This document shows, piece after piece, positions 1 to 6,811 of a stretch of DNA of 22,219 nt. How positions within the stretch are numbered: position 1 is the first letter of the stretch; each line of letters starts with the position of its first letter. The stretch comes from a virus. The stretch is taken from IMG/VR virus record IMGVR_UViG_3300035660_000092, positions 1 through 22,219 of that record. One strand, written 5' to 3'. The notes beneath the pieces were generated by a model. That model searched no databases. It was given only the letters and a program-made list of their open reading frames with translations, and had not been told where the DNA came from. The translations under genes were made by a program, and so were the position numbers.

Positions 1-1
1 G

Positions 2-511
2 CTACGCGGTGCCAACGCGGGAGCGCTCACGGGCAGTGAAGTTAACGAGCGCGAATATTGGACGGGGATCAGCGCTTTGCAACTGCTTCACGAGCCTACG
101 ATTTGGGCGCTTATCGACGCATTGATTGAGACAGGCCAGATAAGTGAGGTTGAAGATTACCGTATAGTCTGGCCTGCTGGTTTCGAGCTCACTGAAAAAG
201 ACAAAGCTGCGATCAAATTGCAGCTAGCTCAAGTGCACAACCTAGAATCAGCTTGGAAAACCGTTGATGAGCTTCGAGCTGAAGAGAAGCTTAATCCATT
301 GCCGAATGGCGCTGGAAATGTTGTTTTGGGTATCAAGAAGGCTGAAAGTCAGCCGTTCGGCGCTAGCCCTAGTGGGGATTCAGCCTCTCAACACGAGCCC
401 GATGAGGAATCTGAAGATCTTATGACAGATGAAGAGGGGCTCTTTTCACGGTTCATTTCATGGTTACGGAGGAAAAAACATGACCAGAACGTTCAGGACA
501 AATCAGGTTGA
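2..511 (+). CDS. Portal protein, C-terminal part (cut by the left edge)
   Basis: The frame is open to the left edge of the window, so the gene starts outside it and only about 169 residues are seen. The first visible residues read LRGANAGALTGSEVNEREYW. That motif type (G-ALTGSEVN-REY) is typical of the C-terminal part of DUF1073-like phage portal proteins, just before the final helices. The portal is the dodecameric ring at one capsid vertex through which DNA enters and leaves. The end of the protein is acidic and then turns basic (FSRFISWLRRKK), as portal tails often do. It is followed, with a 32-nt overlap, by a maturation protease gene, which is the usual head-gene order. The internal TTG at 77 is not the real start. 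Confidence 0.72.
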   Translation, partial: LRGANAGALTGSEVNEREYWTGISALQLLHEPTIWALIDALIETGQISEVEDYRIVWPAGFELTEKDKAAIKLQLAQVHNLESAWKTVDELRAEEKLNPLPNGAGNVVLGIKKAESQPFGASPSGDSASQHEPDEESEDLMTDEEGLFSRFISWLRRKKHDQNVQDKSG

Positions 512-1868
512 GTTTGATTCGACAAAAAAGATCATCGAGACGGATACCGAGATCATAGTGCCGACCATCTTCACGCGAGAGAGCATCCTACCGTTTGAGG
601 ACGGAAAAGGCTACAGGTCAGCTGACGAGCTGAAGAAGTACGGCTGGACTCTCGAAGATGCTTGGCTAGTCGCCTACGACCACATTCCGACTGTTTTCCC
701 GACGTCTCCGCGTCAGGTGAGAGGAAAAGCTAGAAACGTCAGCTTTTGCGACAAGATCAATGGCCTGATTGGTAAGAGTCACTTCTTCAAACGCTTGTGT
801 CCTCCGGATTTTCAGGATGCTGTGAGAAAGGGGCAACTGAAGGACGTCAGTGTTGCCTACTTCAGCGAGGACGTGAGGTCGCCTGGCAACTTTGGGGATC
901 AGCCATACGATTTTGCACAGACGGAATTCTTTTTTGGTCACGTAGCTTCGGGCGTCGATGAAGGTCGGTGTCCTTCGCCTTTTTGCGGCATGTCTGTCGA
1001 CAGTCTGGTTGCCCATTGGGATCCCGAGGAGACCGCGAACTTTGTTCACATACCAATCCGCGATAAGGCTCTCTTCGTTGAGGGTAAGGACCGAACTTTC
1101 ACCCTTTCAGCAGAGCAAGGCATTGAAGCCGTTAGTGGCAAACTCAAGACCGACCCCGAAGGCAAGATGCACATTCAGAAGTACATGTTCGCAAAGGCTA
1201 AGGGCTGGACGATGGAGAAGGCACAAGCATGGGTCAAAGAGCACAAAGACGCCTTCAGTCTTGAGGAAATCAAGGCTAAAATCGTTGAGCTCAATCAGCA
1301 ACGGCAGCAAATGATGGAGAAGCTGTATCCTAAGACGAAGTTGTCGGAGGATGAACAGCGTCAGGTACATAATGAGCTGACAGTTTTGGATGCTGAGACC
1401 AATGCATTCACGCAAATGCTAAGTGAAAACCTCGGCAGCGCCTCCGAAGGTCTGGCGCAGGGCAAAGATGCAGCGTGGACGACTGAATACGTGAACAATT
1501 TGCCCGATTCAGCTTTTGCGGTAGTCGAGTCTGGGGGCAAGAAGGATGATCAGGGCAAGACTGTGCCGCGTTCTCTGAGGCATTTGGAGTACAAGAACGA
1601 TCAAGGCCAGATTGACCATGATCATCTTGTGGCTGCTCTCGCTGCGCTCGGTGGGGCTCACACCGGATCTCCTCCGTCTTATGCGGGTGAGGCGAAGCCG
1701 AAGCTTTGTGCAGCGGTGAAAGCGTGGAATTCTGCGCATCCAGACAGCAAAATCGAGTCTGAGGTCTGCGGGACCGCCCAAGGCGATGCCTGCATAGGCT
1801 ACCTTCAAGTTGACGAGGAATCAGTAGCCAGAGAGCTTGAGCGTTCTCGAAAGCTTCTTTCACGGTAA
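480..1868 (+). CDS. DUF2213-type prohead protease / head maturation protein
   Basis: A 462-residue protein. I chose the ATG at 480 because GGAGG lies 7-11 nt upstream; the in-frame ATG at 429 lies inside the portal gene without such a site. Residues 1-175 resemble DUF2213 phage proteins: a His in AYDHIP (about residue 67), KGQLKDVSVAYF (about 118-128) with a Ser in the strand, YDFAQTEFFFGHVA (about 143-156), and a terminal GRCPSPFCG. By analogy with prohead proteases the His and Ser are catalytic candidates, which is inference. Residues 235-330 are charged and helical. Residues 335-430 (WTTEYVNNLPDSAFAVVESG, then RSLRHLEYKN) look like the small domain often found on phage and archaeal proteases of this type. 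It would cleave scaffold and capsid proteins during head maturation. Confidence 0.7.
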   Translation: MTRTFRTNQVEFDSTKKIIETDTEIIVPTIFTRESILPFEDGKGYRSADELKKYGWTLEDAWLVAYDHIPTVFPTSPRQVRGKARNVSFCDKINGLIGKSHFFKRLCPPDFQDAVRKGQLKDVSVAYFSEDVRSPGNFGDQPYDFAQTEFFFGHVASGVDEGRCPSPFCGMSVDSLVAHWDPEETANFVHIPIRDKALFVEGKDRTFTLSAEQGIEAVSGKLKTDPEGKMHIQKYMFAKAKGWTMEKAQAWVKEHKDAFSLEEIKAKIVELNQQRQQMMEKLYPKTKLSEDEQRQVHNELTVLDAETNAFTQMLSENLGSASEGLAQGKDAAWTTEYVNNLPDSAFAVVESGGKKDDQGKTVPRSLRHLEYKNDQGQIDHDHLVAALAALGGAHTGSPPSYAGEAKPKLCAAVKAWNSAHPDSKIESEVCGTAQGDACIGYLQVDEESVARELERSRKLLSR

Positions 1869-1977
1869 CATGCTCCAGACGTGGAGCCGAACAAAATGTT
1901 GCAGAATTGCGCCGATATGATGGTGCTCACCCTACGGCGGGGTGTAAAACAATGCCAGAAATTGAGCAGGAATAAGA
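1869..1977 (+). other. Intergenic leader with two small hairpins
   Basis: This 109-nt gap is one of the longest within the late operon. It holds a CTCC-N6-GGAG stem at 1873-1886 and a stronger CACCC-N7-GGGTG stem at 1928-1944, followed by an A-rich stretch. A 7-codon reading frame (ATGCCAGAAATTGAGCAGGA, then stop) precedes the ATG at 1978. The structures could process or attenuate the late transcript between the protease and scaffold/capsid genes. Only the complementarity is seen directly. Confidence 0.35.
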
Positions 1978-2442
1978 ATGAACAATGATGATAAAGGTGG
2001 GTCGGGTTCAGGCACTGGAGGCTCCGCTGGTGCGGGTGCTGAAGGTGCTAAGAACAAGACTGTAAAGATGAGTATGGATGAGGCACTTGCGAAAGTTGAC
2101 CAGTTAGACAAACTGGTGAAAGAGAAAGATGACTTGCTCGGTGATGTCACTAAACAACTCAAAGAGGCCAACGATTACATAAGCGGTGAGAGGAAGGCGA
2201 AGAAAATCAACTGGCTACTGGCAAACACGAATTTCAAGATGGACGAACTTGTGCCAAAAAGCGACGAAGAGCTTGACAGTATGATTACAACGGTGGGACA
2301 GGCTAAGTTGCCGCACGTGAACAGTGCCCGTTTCGGCGTTCAGGCTGCGGACCTATCCGATCGTGAGAAGGGCTTGACGGTGGGCGATAAGAGCTGGGTG
2401 ACACAACAGAAGCGGAAGGTTGCTGCTCTTGGAGCTGGCTAG
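1978..2442 (+). CDS. Scaffold-like coiled-coil protein of the head module
   Basis: 154 residues. The N-terminal 27 residues are a low-complexity Gly/Ser/Ala stretch. A Lys/Glu-rich heptad-like helix follows at about residues 30-75 (MDEALAKVDQLDKLVKEKDD) and is probably a coiled coil. The C-terminal half is helical and basic and ends KRKVAALGAG. No enzymatic motif is visible. Its place between the maturation protease and the decoration and capsid genes, its length and its helical character fit a capsid scaffolding protein, which lines the procapsid and is removed by the protease. The sequence itself is not diagnostic, so a minor capsid protein is the alternative. The decoration protein gene starts 2 nt after its stop. 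Confidence 0.5.
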   Translation: MNNDDKGGSGSGTGGSAGAGAEGAKNKTVKMSMDEALAKVDQLDKLVKEKDDLLGDVTKQLKEANDYISGERKAKKINWLLANTNFKMDELVPKSDEELDSMITTVGQAKLPHVNSARFGVQAADLSDREKGLTVGDKSWVTQQKRKVAALGAG

Positions 2443-2444
2443 CT

Positions 2445-2921
2445 ATGCCACAATGGATAACAAAACCGGCTAACCAGGCGGTTGTGGCTGGAGATCCGCT
2501 CAAAGTTGAGTACGAGATCGGCGCAAATGCTACTGCTGCAAAGATGCTCCCAGGGCGAGTTGTAATTCACGACGACGTTGACGGCACAGTGAAAGAGGCT
2601 GGCGCGAAGGCTCACGGTGTTGTCGGGTTCCTCGACGTTGCACCGGACAAACTTGAGGCGGACCACTACGCTGTGGGCGAGCAGGCGATGGTAGTCAAGG
2701 GACGCTGTATTGCAAAGCTTACGCTCTTGGCTGCTGAAAACGTTGCCCGTGGCGACAGACTTGTTACAGCTGCTGATGGCAAACTGGCTAAACTGGCGGT
2801 TGGTGCCATGGGCGGTCAGGGTTCCGTTGTTGGCACAGCTGAAGAGAGTAGCAATGTGACAGTGGACGCGGAAATTCTGGTTGACTGGAATCCAGCACAC
2901 GAACCTGCAGCGGCGGCCTGA
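2445..2921 (+). CDS. Capsid decoration (cement) protein, DUF2190-like
   Basis: 158 residues, almost entirely predicted beta strand with many Gly, Ala and Val. It begins PQWITKPANQAVVAGDPLKV. It continues through a pattern seen in DUF2190-like and other phage head-decoration proteins: VVGFLDV, then AVGEQAMVVKGRCIAKLTL, ARGDRLVTAADGKLAKL and GSVVGTAEESS. Such proteins bind the outside of the expanded capsid at threefold axes and stabilise it. The gene lies directly in front of the major capsid gene with 5 nt between them. The Ala-rich end (EPAAAA) is probably flexible. Confidence 0.62.
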   Translation: MPQWITKPANQAVVAGDPLKVEYEIGANATAAKMLPGRVVIHDDVDGTVKEAGAKAHGVVGFLDVAPDKLEADHYAVGEQAMVVKGRCIAKLTLLAAENVARGDRLVTAADGKLAKLAVGAMGGQGSVVGTAEESSNVTVDAEILVDWNPAHEPAAAA

Positions 2922-2926
2922 TAGAT

Positions 2927-3811
2927 ATGCAAAGTTTGAGCAGAGTTGGAATGGATACCGGCCGTTTGACCACAGAGGAAACGACGTACATTGACAACCG
3001 CATTGTCGACGCTGTATACGCGCAGACTATCGGGCGCAACCTTTTCCCCGTATTCACTTTGCCTAACGCGGGTATCATGACTGTTCGAGGCTACAAGCGC
3101 GGTAAGATGTCAGCTGCCAGAATCAGCCTTCATGGCCAAGGCGGTTCAAAGGATCGCACCGAGAAAACTTCCTTCGACATCACCGTCCCCGTCATAGAAA
3201 AGGAATTTGACATTGAGTGGCGAGACCTTGAGGCAAGCCGTGGCAGTGGCATGCCCATAGACATAGGCGACGGCGAGGATGCAGCAAGAAGAGTTGCTGA
3301 GGATGAGGACAAACTGTTGATCACAGGCGAATACTCAGGATGGCGTGCCTGTGGCGTCGAAGGCTTAGCAACGGCAACGGGACGAAATACAAAGGCAAGT
3401 GCAGGCGCATGGCCAGCCAACAGCTTGACCGATCTCAGTGCCGCTATAGGTGAATTGGAGGCTGACGGTCACACACGGAGCAACGCATATGCGTGTGTGC
3501 TGCGCAGTTCTTGGGCTGCAAAACTCAGGGCACTCGTGACCAACACAGCTGAAAAGTGGACAAACGTCATTAAAGACCTGTTTCCGGCCGGAATCTACGT
3601 CAGTGACAGTCTCTACAGCAGCGCTGGACTTACGACGAGCGCACTGGCTCTGGAACTTGGGCAAGACAATTTTGAAATGGTAATCGGTCGAGACATTGAA
3701 ACACGCAAGACTCCTGACAAGTACGGCAACCTCGAGTGCGTAGTCCGTGAAGTCGTGGCACCAAGAATCAAGCGCCCCACAGCTATCTGCGAGTTAACAG
3801 CACTGACCTAA
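2927..3811 (+). CDS. Major capsid protein, HK97 fold, encapsulin-like
   Basis: 294 residues. It has the order of elements seen in encapsulin/Linocin-M18-like capsid proteins. An N-terminal helix follows TTEETTYIDNRIVDAVY. A glycine-rich strand region (TVRGYKRGKMSAARISLHG) leads to a long E-loop-like segment with VPVIEKEFDIEWRDLEASRG. Then come AARRVAEDEDKLLITGEY and GVEGLATATG. The A-domain follows, with LRSSWAAKLRAL, GIYVSDSLYSS, LELGQDNFEMVIGRDIET, and a final basic strand, REVVAPRIKRPTAI. In family-1 encapsulins the segment F-hydrophobic-hydrophobic-RDLEA-RG and the ED-LLI-GE stretch are the hallmark. It forms the icosahedral shell. A T-rich tract follows the stop. Confidence 0.78.
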   Translation: MQSLSRVGMDTGRLTTEETTYIDNRIVDAVYAQTIGRNLFPVFTLPNAGIMTVRGYKRGKMSAARISLHGQGGSKDRTEKTSFDITVPVIEKEFDIEWRDLEASRGSGMPIDIGDGEDAARRVAEDEDKLLITGEYSGWRACGVEGLATATGRNTKASAGAWPANSLTDLSAAIGELEADGHTRSNAYACVLRSSWAAKLRALVTNTAEKWTNVIKDLFPAGIYVSDSLYSSAGLTTSALALELGQDNFEMVIGRDIETRKTPDKYGNLECVVREVVAPRIKRPTAICELTALT

Positions 3812-3826
3812 GCGATGCGCCTACGG

Positions 3827-3850
3827 TCTTTCCCCTGTTTTCCCCTTTTT
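3827..3850 (+). terminator. T-rich tract after the capsid gene, archaeal-type (partial) terminator
   Basis: Directly after the capsid stop the strand carries runs of T separated by C runs, ending in T5 (TCTTTCCCCTGTTTTCCCC then TTTTT), without a strong GC hairpin. Archaeal termination is driven by U-rich stretches, so partial termination here would raise capsid mRNA relative to downstream genes. This is inferred from composition and position. Confidence 0.4.
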
Positions 3851-3899
3851 CGTTAGTCAGTTCCCAAAAAAAGCATGAAAGGAGGGTTGAAAAGCCAAA

Positions 3900-4115
3900 A
3901 TGAAGTTCAAACTCAAGAAGGGCAAGGGATCAGTGGATAACTTCACCGATGCAGCGGGCGTGAAGCATTTGCCAGGTGATGTTGTGGAGCTGCCGAAGAG
4001 TTATCTGGGTGAGAAGTGGCTTGAGCCTGTTGAGCCTAAGCCTGAGCCTACGATGGTTCCGGTGAAGCCTGAAGAACCTGTTGCCCCGAAGAAGGAAAAA
4101 AAGTCAAAGTCTTAG
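3900..4115 (+). CDS. Small Lys/Pro-rich head-module protein, candidate frameshift donor
   Basis: 71 residues, with a strong ribosome site (AAAGGAGGGTTGA) ending about 13 nt before the ATG. The first 45 residues look like the small beta domain found in short proteins encoded after phage capsid genes: KLKKGKGSVDNF, then AGVKHLPGDVVELPKSY and EKWLEPVE. A linker of Pro-Glu-Lys repeats follows (EPKPEPT, VKPEEPVAPKK), and the end is KEKKSKS. I do not recognise a specific function. The last codons contain the slippery heptamer A_AAA_AAG (4097-4103). A -1 shift there would fuse residues 1-68 to the glycosyltransferase-like protein encoded next. The zero-frame stop is TAG at 4113-4115. Confidence 0.6.
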   Translation: MKFKLKKGKGSVDNFTDAAGVKHLPGDVVELPKSYLGEKWLEPVEPKPEPTMVPVKPEEPVAPKKEKKSKS

Positions 4116-4138
4116 TCGGCATTCCGTTGACGGAGCCG
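4097..4138 (+). promoter_or_regulatory. Predicted -1 programmed ribosomal frameshift signal
   Basis: A_AAA_AAG sits in the correct phase, with codons GAA AAA AAG in the zero frame. Thirteen nt downstream, 4117-4138 folds as CGGC-AT-TCCG-TTGA-CGGA-GCCG, two stacked 4-bp stems with a 2-nt bulge and a TTGA loop. A slip to -1 leads into a frame open from 4073 to the glycosyltransferase stop at 4774. The predicted fusion is 291 residues. A heptamer plus 3' hairpin is the standard architecture of -1 frameshift sites. A purine-rich stretch, GAAGAAGGA, lies immediately upstream. Confidence 0.6.
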
Positions 4139-4774
4139 ATGTATCACATGCAGTATCGCGATAGGGTACTGGAAGGCATAAGGCAGGCTTGTGAGGGTGC
4201 TCAGCGTCTGGCGGAGTTCCAGGTTTTCGTAAATGAGGCTACAAAGAAGCAACTTCTTGCTGGCGTGGTTGAAGCTACCAACATGCTTGTGGATAAGTGT
4301 ATCCGTGAAGGTTTTGATTATTTATGGATCGTTGAGGCTGACGTGGTTGTGCCTCGCGGCGCGTTTTTGAGGCTTTTCAGGCCCTTGGCTGACATTAATT
4401 TGGGGTTTTATCCGAACCATCGGGTTGATTTGAGGTTGATGGCTGGCTACTTCAAGCTTGGTCGGCAAGGCAACCCTCCGACAGTTGTCAGCGTTACCGA
4501 TGTGCCAGCCTTGAAGGGCAAGGTTTTCACGGGTATGGTCTGCGCTGGGATCGGCTGCGCCCTGATTCACAGGCGAGTGTTCGAGGCTGGATTAGATTTC
4601 AAGTACGACCCGCAACTGTACACGGCAAAAGTGGGCGTGCACGACCAGCTTTTCCTCTACCTAGCCCAATGGGAATACGAGTTTTCTGTCTACTTGCATG
4701 GTGACGTTATTTGTGGACATCTGCCGGAGTGGCCACTTGAGAGACTTTCAGCCGTTTTGGAGGCTTCAGGGTGA
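4127..4774 (+). CDS. Glycosyltransferase-like protein (GT-A fold), probably made by frameshift
   Basis: The reading frame gives 215 residues from a TTG at 4127, or 223 from the slip site at 4103. Upstream, KVKVLVGIPLTEP reads like the first beta strand of a GT-A Rossmann half. No ATG or GTG start precedes it in this frame, and the TTG lacks a ribosome site. Other fold features are the helix YRDRVLEGIRQACEGA, the metal-site-like segment FDYLWIVEADVVVPRGAF (DxD-like EAD), a mid-domain MVCAGIGCALIHRRVFE, and the late acidic/His elements GVHDQLFLYLAQ and GDVICGHLPEW. These resemble GT2-like transferases. It would transfer a sugar from a nucleotide donor. The target is unknown, but the next gene, overlapping by 4 nt (GTGA), encodes a collagen-like fibre. 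Confidence 0.62.
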   Translation: MTEPMYHMQYRDRVLEGIRQACEGAQRLAEFQVFVNEATKKQLLAGVVEATNMLVDKCIREGFDYLWIVEADVVVPRGAFLRLFRPLADINLGFYPNHRVDLRLMAGYFKLGRQGNPPTVVSVTDVPALKGKVFTGMVCAGIGCALIHRRVFEAGLDFKYDPQLYTAKVGVHDQLFLYLAQWEYEFSVYLHGDVICGHLPEWPLERLSAVLEASG

Positions 4775-5859
4775 GCGAGGATGCTGCCGAGGTTTTGAGG
4801 CGAAACCGTGAACTGCTGCAAGCTCAGAGAGATAGCCAGGAGAGCGAGCGACTCCTAGAGAAGCTTCCGCAAGGGCACGGTTCAGGGCTTAATGCGGATA
4901 TGGTTGACGGGATGCACGCCTCGGAGATTCTTGCCAAGGCTCCAGGTAAGCGAGGCGGAGGAGGCGCAACAGGGGGCGGGACACCAGGGCCCCAAGGTCC
5001 TCAAGGCGAAGTCGGTCCAGTCGGTCCGCAAGGTGAACAGGGAGCTCAGGGTATTCAGGGCGCTCAGGGGATCCAGGGTGAAACTGGACCGCAAGGCGCT
5101 AAGGGCGACAAAGGGGATACAGGGTCTCAAGGTCAGCAGGGTATCCAAGGCGAGCAGGGTATTCAAGGTCAAACTGGCGCGACAGGTGCGAAGGGTGATA
5201 AGGGCGATAAAGGCGACACTGGCGACGCGGGACCTAACACTGTCACAACATCAACAACCACGAATCTTACTGGCTTGTTGAAGGGCGATGGCGCACATGT
5301 AGGTGTTTCATCTTCAACTGAGGCTGATGTGGCTGACGCCATAACCAAGAAACACGCCAAAAACGCGGATACAGATTTAGAAAGTACCTTTGAAGCCACC
5401 TTTGAAAAAGTTGCCAATAAAGACGCGGCATCTGGCTATGCGGGATTATCTGCAGGGTCCAAGCTTGCGACTTCTCAGATGCCAACGGCAACAATCAAGA
5501 CTACGTTAACTTTGGCTGACGCTTCCGACCCTTTGACAACAGGCACAGATAAAGCTCCGACGCTTCTTTCTCCGGGCACTTTGACAATAACGAAGGTGAA
5601 GCTTGTGGTCAAGACGGCGCCGGTGGGAGCTGCCATAATCGTTGACGTCAACAAGGGGGGAACCACGATATTTACTAATCAGGCCCATCGACCGCAGATC
5701 GCCGCGGGAGCCACGACGGGAGAAACAAGCACCATTGACGTTTCAGGCCTTGTCGAAGATGACAAATTAACGTTTGACATCGACCAGGTGGGTTCTTCGA
5801 CTCCAGGCAGCAAGATCACGGTTGAAGTTGTCACAAGTCAGGCGGTGGCCTTTTCATGA
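4771..5859 (+). CDS. Collagen-like fibre protein (virion fibre)
   Basis: 362 residues from a GTG that overlaps the previous stop (GTGA). Residues 1-35 form a charged helix. GLNADMVDGMHASEIL (about 39-54) matches the short A-x-VDG-hydrophobic-AS motif that often precedes fibre shafts in phage tail fibres. Residues 73-156 are 28 uninterrupted Gly-X-Y triplets, rich in GPQ, GIQ, GAK, GDK and GDT (DNA 4987-5238), which predicts a trimeric collagen helix about 24 nm long at 0.29 nm per residue. Residues 230-362 form a beta-rich head domain (KVKLVVKTAPVGAAIIVDVN). Its place between the capsid and connector genes suggests a capsid or neck fibre rather than a baseplate fibre. The DNA of the triplet region is necessarily repetitive. 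Confidence 0.75.
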   Translation: MSEDAAEVLRRNRELLQAQRDSQESERLLEKLPQGHGSGLNADMVDGMHASEILAKAPGKRGGGGATGGGTPGPQGPQGEVGPVGPQGEQGAQGIQGAQGIQGETGPQGAKGDKGDTGSQGQQGIQGEQGIQGQTGATGAKGDKGDKGDTGDAGPNTVTTSTTTNLTGLLKGDGAHVGVSSSTEADVADAITKKHAKNADTDLESTFEATFEKVANKDAASGYAGLSAGSKLATSQMPTATIKTTLTLADASDPLTTGTDKAPTLLSPGTLTITKVKLVVKTAPVGAAIIVDVNKGGTTIFTNQAHRPQIAAGATTGETSTIDVSGLVEDDKLTFDIDQVGSSTPGSKITVEVVTSQAVAFS

Positions 5860-6497
5860 CTGACACTAGCCCAGCAACGAAGTATCCTGCTACGTGGGTG
5901 AGCCAGAACAGCAGCCCAGCCGGCTTAAGTTGGTGGGACCACACCGGAGTCGACATCTCGGGTACGACCTGCGACATGAACGGGCCGAACGATAACGTGT
6001 GCTGTTACCGTACTCGCTCGGGTAACTGGTGGATTCACCTTCTCCTCAGCACATGGGGTTTCAACCTTCCACCCGACGCGATTATTGACTTGATCACTGG
6101 CAACATTAAGGGCACGAATACTAGCGGTTTATTAGCCTCTGAAAGTGTGACCTTTGCGAAAGGCTCAAACTCGGTGATATCATCAGGACCGGGCGGCGGA
6201 GCGCAATGCAGTGATAGTTACTTTCCTATCACGGAGGAAGTAAGTTTGGGTCCTCTAGGCTTAACCGTCAACGATTTGAATACTGACAACTTTACCTGTA
6301 CAGTAGAGGGATCTGGCTCAGGACTCCAAAGCAAAACCGTCTGGGTTGACGCAGTGCGAATCATCGTCAAGTTCCATGTTCCTTCACCTAGCACTGGGGG
6401 GATTCTCGCTCAAATAATGATGCACAAGCCAAAAATGCCAAACTTCGCGCCACGACCCCTAACGATGCCACGTTTTATTCCCAGGAAGGTAATCTGA
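5856..6497 (+). CDS. Beta-rich, Cys/Trp-containing virion protein, function unknown
   Basis: 213 residues, starting in an ATGA overlap with the fibre gene and so probably translationally coupled. The protein is rich in Gly, Ser, Thr and Trp, with several Cys (CDMNGPNDNVCCYRT). Strands such as NWWIHLLLSTWGF and KTVWVDAVRIIVKFHV predict a beta sandwich. The last 35 residues are a Met/Pro/Arg-rich tail with two copies of an MPxFxPR pattern (MPNFAPRP and MPRFIPRK). I do not recognise the family. The coupling to the collagen-like gene suggests a partner such as a fibre tip or anchor on the head. Confidence 0.5.
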   Translation: MTDTSPATKYPATWVSQNSSPAGLSWWDHTGVDISGTTCDMNGPNDNVCCYRTRSGNWWIHLLLSTWGFNLPPDAIIDLITGNIKGTNTSGLLASESVTFAKGSNSVISSGPGGGAQCSDSYFPITEEVSLGPLGLTVNDLNTDNFTCTVEGSGSGLQSKTVWVDAVRIIVKFHVPSPSTGGILAQIMMHKPKMPNFAPRPLTMPRFIPRKVI

Positions 6498-6721
6498 TGA
6501 GAAAAGTGCCGAACTCTGAGGAAGATCAGCCGCCGAACAGTAGAATTCGCGTGGCTGCCACCATTGACGATAGATTGCTGGCGGAGATGAGGCGCATTCA
6601 CGTGATAGAGGTTGCAGAGGCTAAGCGCTGCGACAGAGCTGACCCTGACTGGAGCAATACGGTTGAAATGCTCCTGCGCAAAGGCGTAAAAGCCTACAAA
6701 TTTTCACATTCACCGGAATAA
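6497..6721 (+). CDS. Small ribbon-helix-helix-like DNA-binding protein
   Basis: 74 residues. The ATG overlaps the previous stop by 1 nt and CAGGAAGGT lies just upstream. A beta strand, RIRVAATID (about 16-24), is followed by helix 1, DRLLAEMRRIHV, and helix 2, SNTVEMLLRKGVKAY. This is the strand-helix-helix order of MetJ/Arc repressors, with about ten extra residues (KRCDRADPDW) between the helices. Such proteins dimerise through the strand and insert it into the DNA major groove. The DNA directly after the stop carries three TGCAA/TTGCA half-sites at 10-bp spacing, which could be its operator. A transcription factor inside the late head operon is unusual. A structural role is a less likely alternative. 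Confidence 0.55.
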   Translation: MRKVPNSEEDQPPNSRIRVAATIDDRLLAEMRRIHVIEVAEAKRCDRADPDWSNTVEMLLRKGVKAYKFSHSPE

Positions 6722-6723
6722 CG

Positions 6724-6748
6724 TGCAATAACGTTGCATTTTATGCAA
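6724..6748. promoter_or_regulatory. Candidate operator: TGCAA half-sites phased at 10 bp
   Basis: TGCAA at 6724-6728, its complement TTGCA at 6734-6738 and TGCAA at 6744-6748 alternate in orientation, each starting exactly 10 bp after the last. This makes two overlapping inverted repeats. One-turn spacing of short half-sites is what tandem ribbon-helix-helix dimers recognise. A weak TATA-like TTTATTTAG follows at 6753-6761, about 50 bp before the TTG start at 6812. The repeats are seen directly; their function is inferred. Confidence 0.5.
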
Positions 6749-6811
6749 TAAGCTTTATTTAGGCTTCTTTCCAAGGTTTTATCATCACAAAGGTACTGGA
6801 GTATTTTAGGT

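Noticed and set aside
4987-5238. Repetitive DNA that could be mistaken for a CRISPR array or tandem repeat element
   Set aside because: The period is 9 bp-like triplet coding for Gly-X-Y, with no constant repeats and no unique spacers. I see no CRISPR array anywhere in the window.
4882-5281. Alternative frames over the collagen-like region on both strands
   Set aside because: The Gly-X-Y repeat DNA leaves all frames free of stops; the alternative products are simple repeat shadows.
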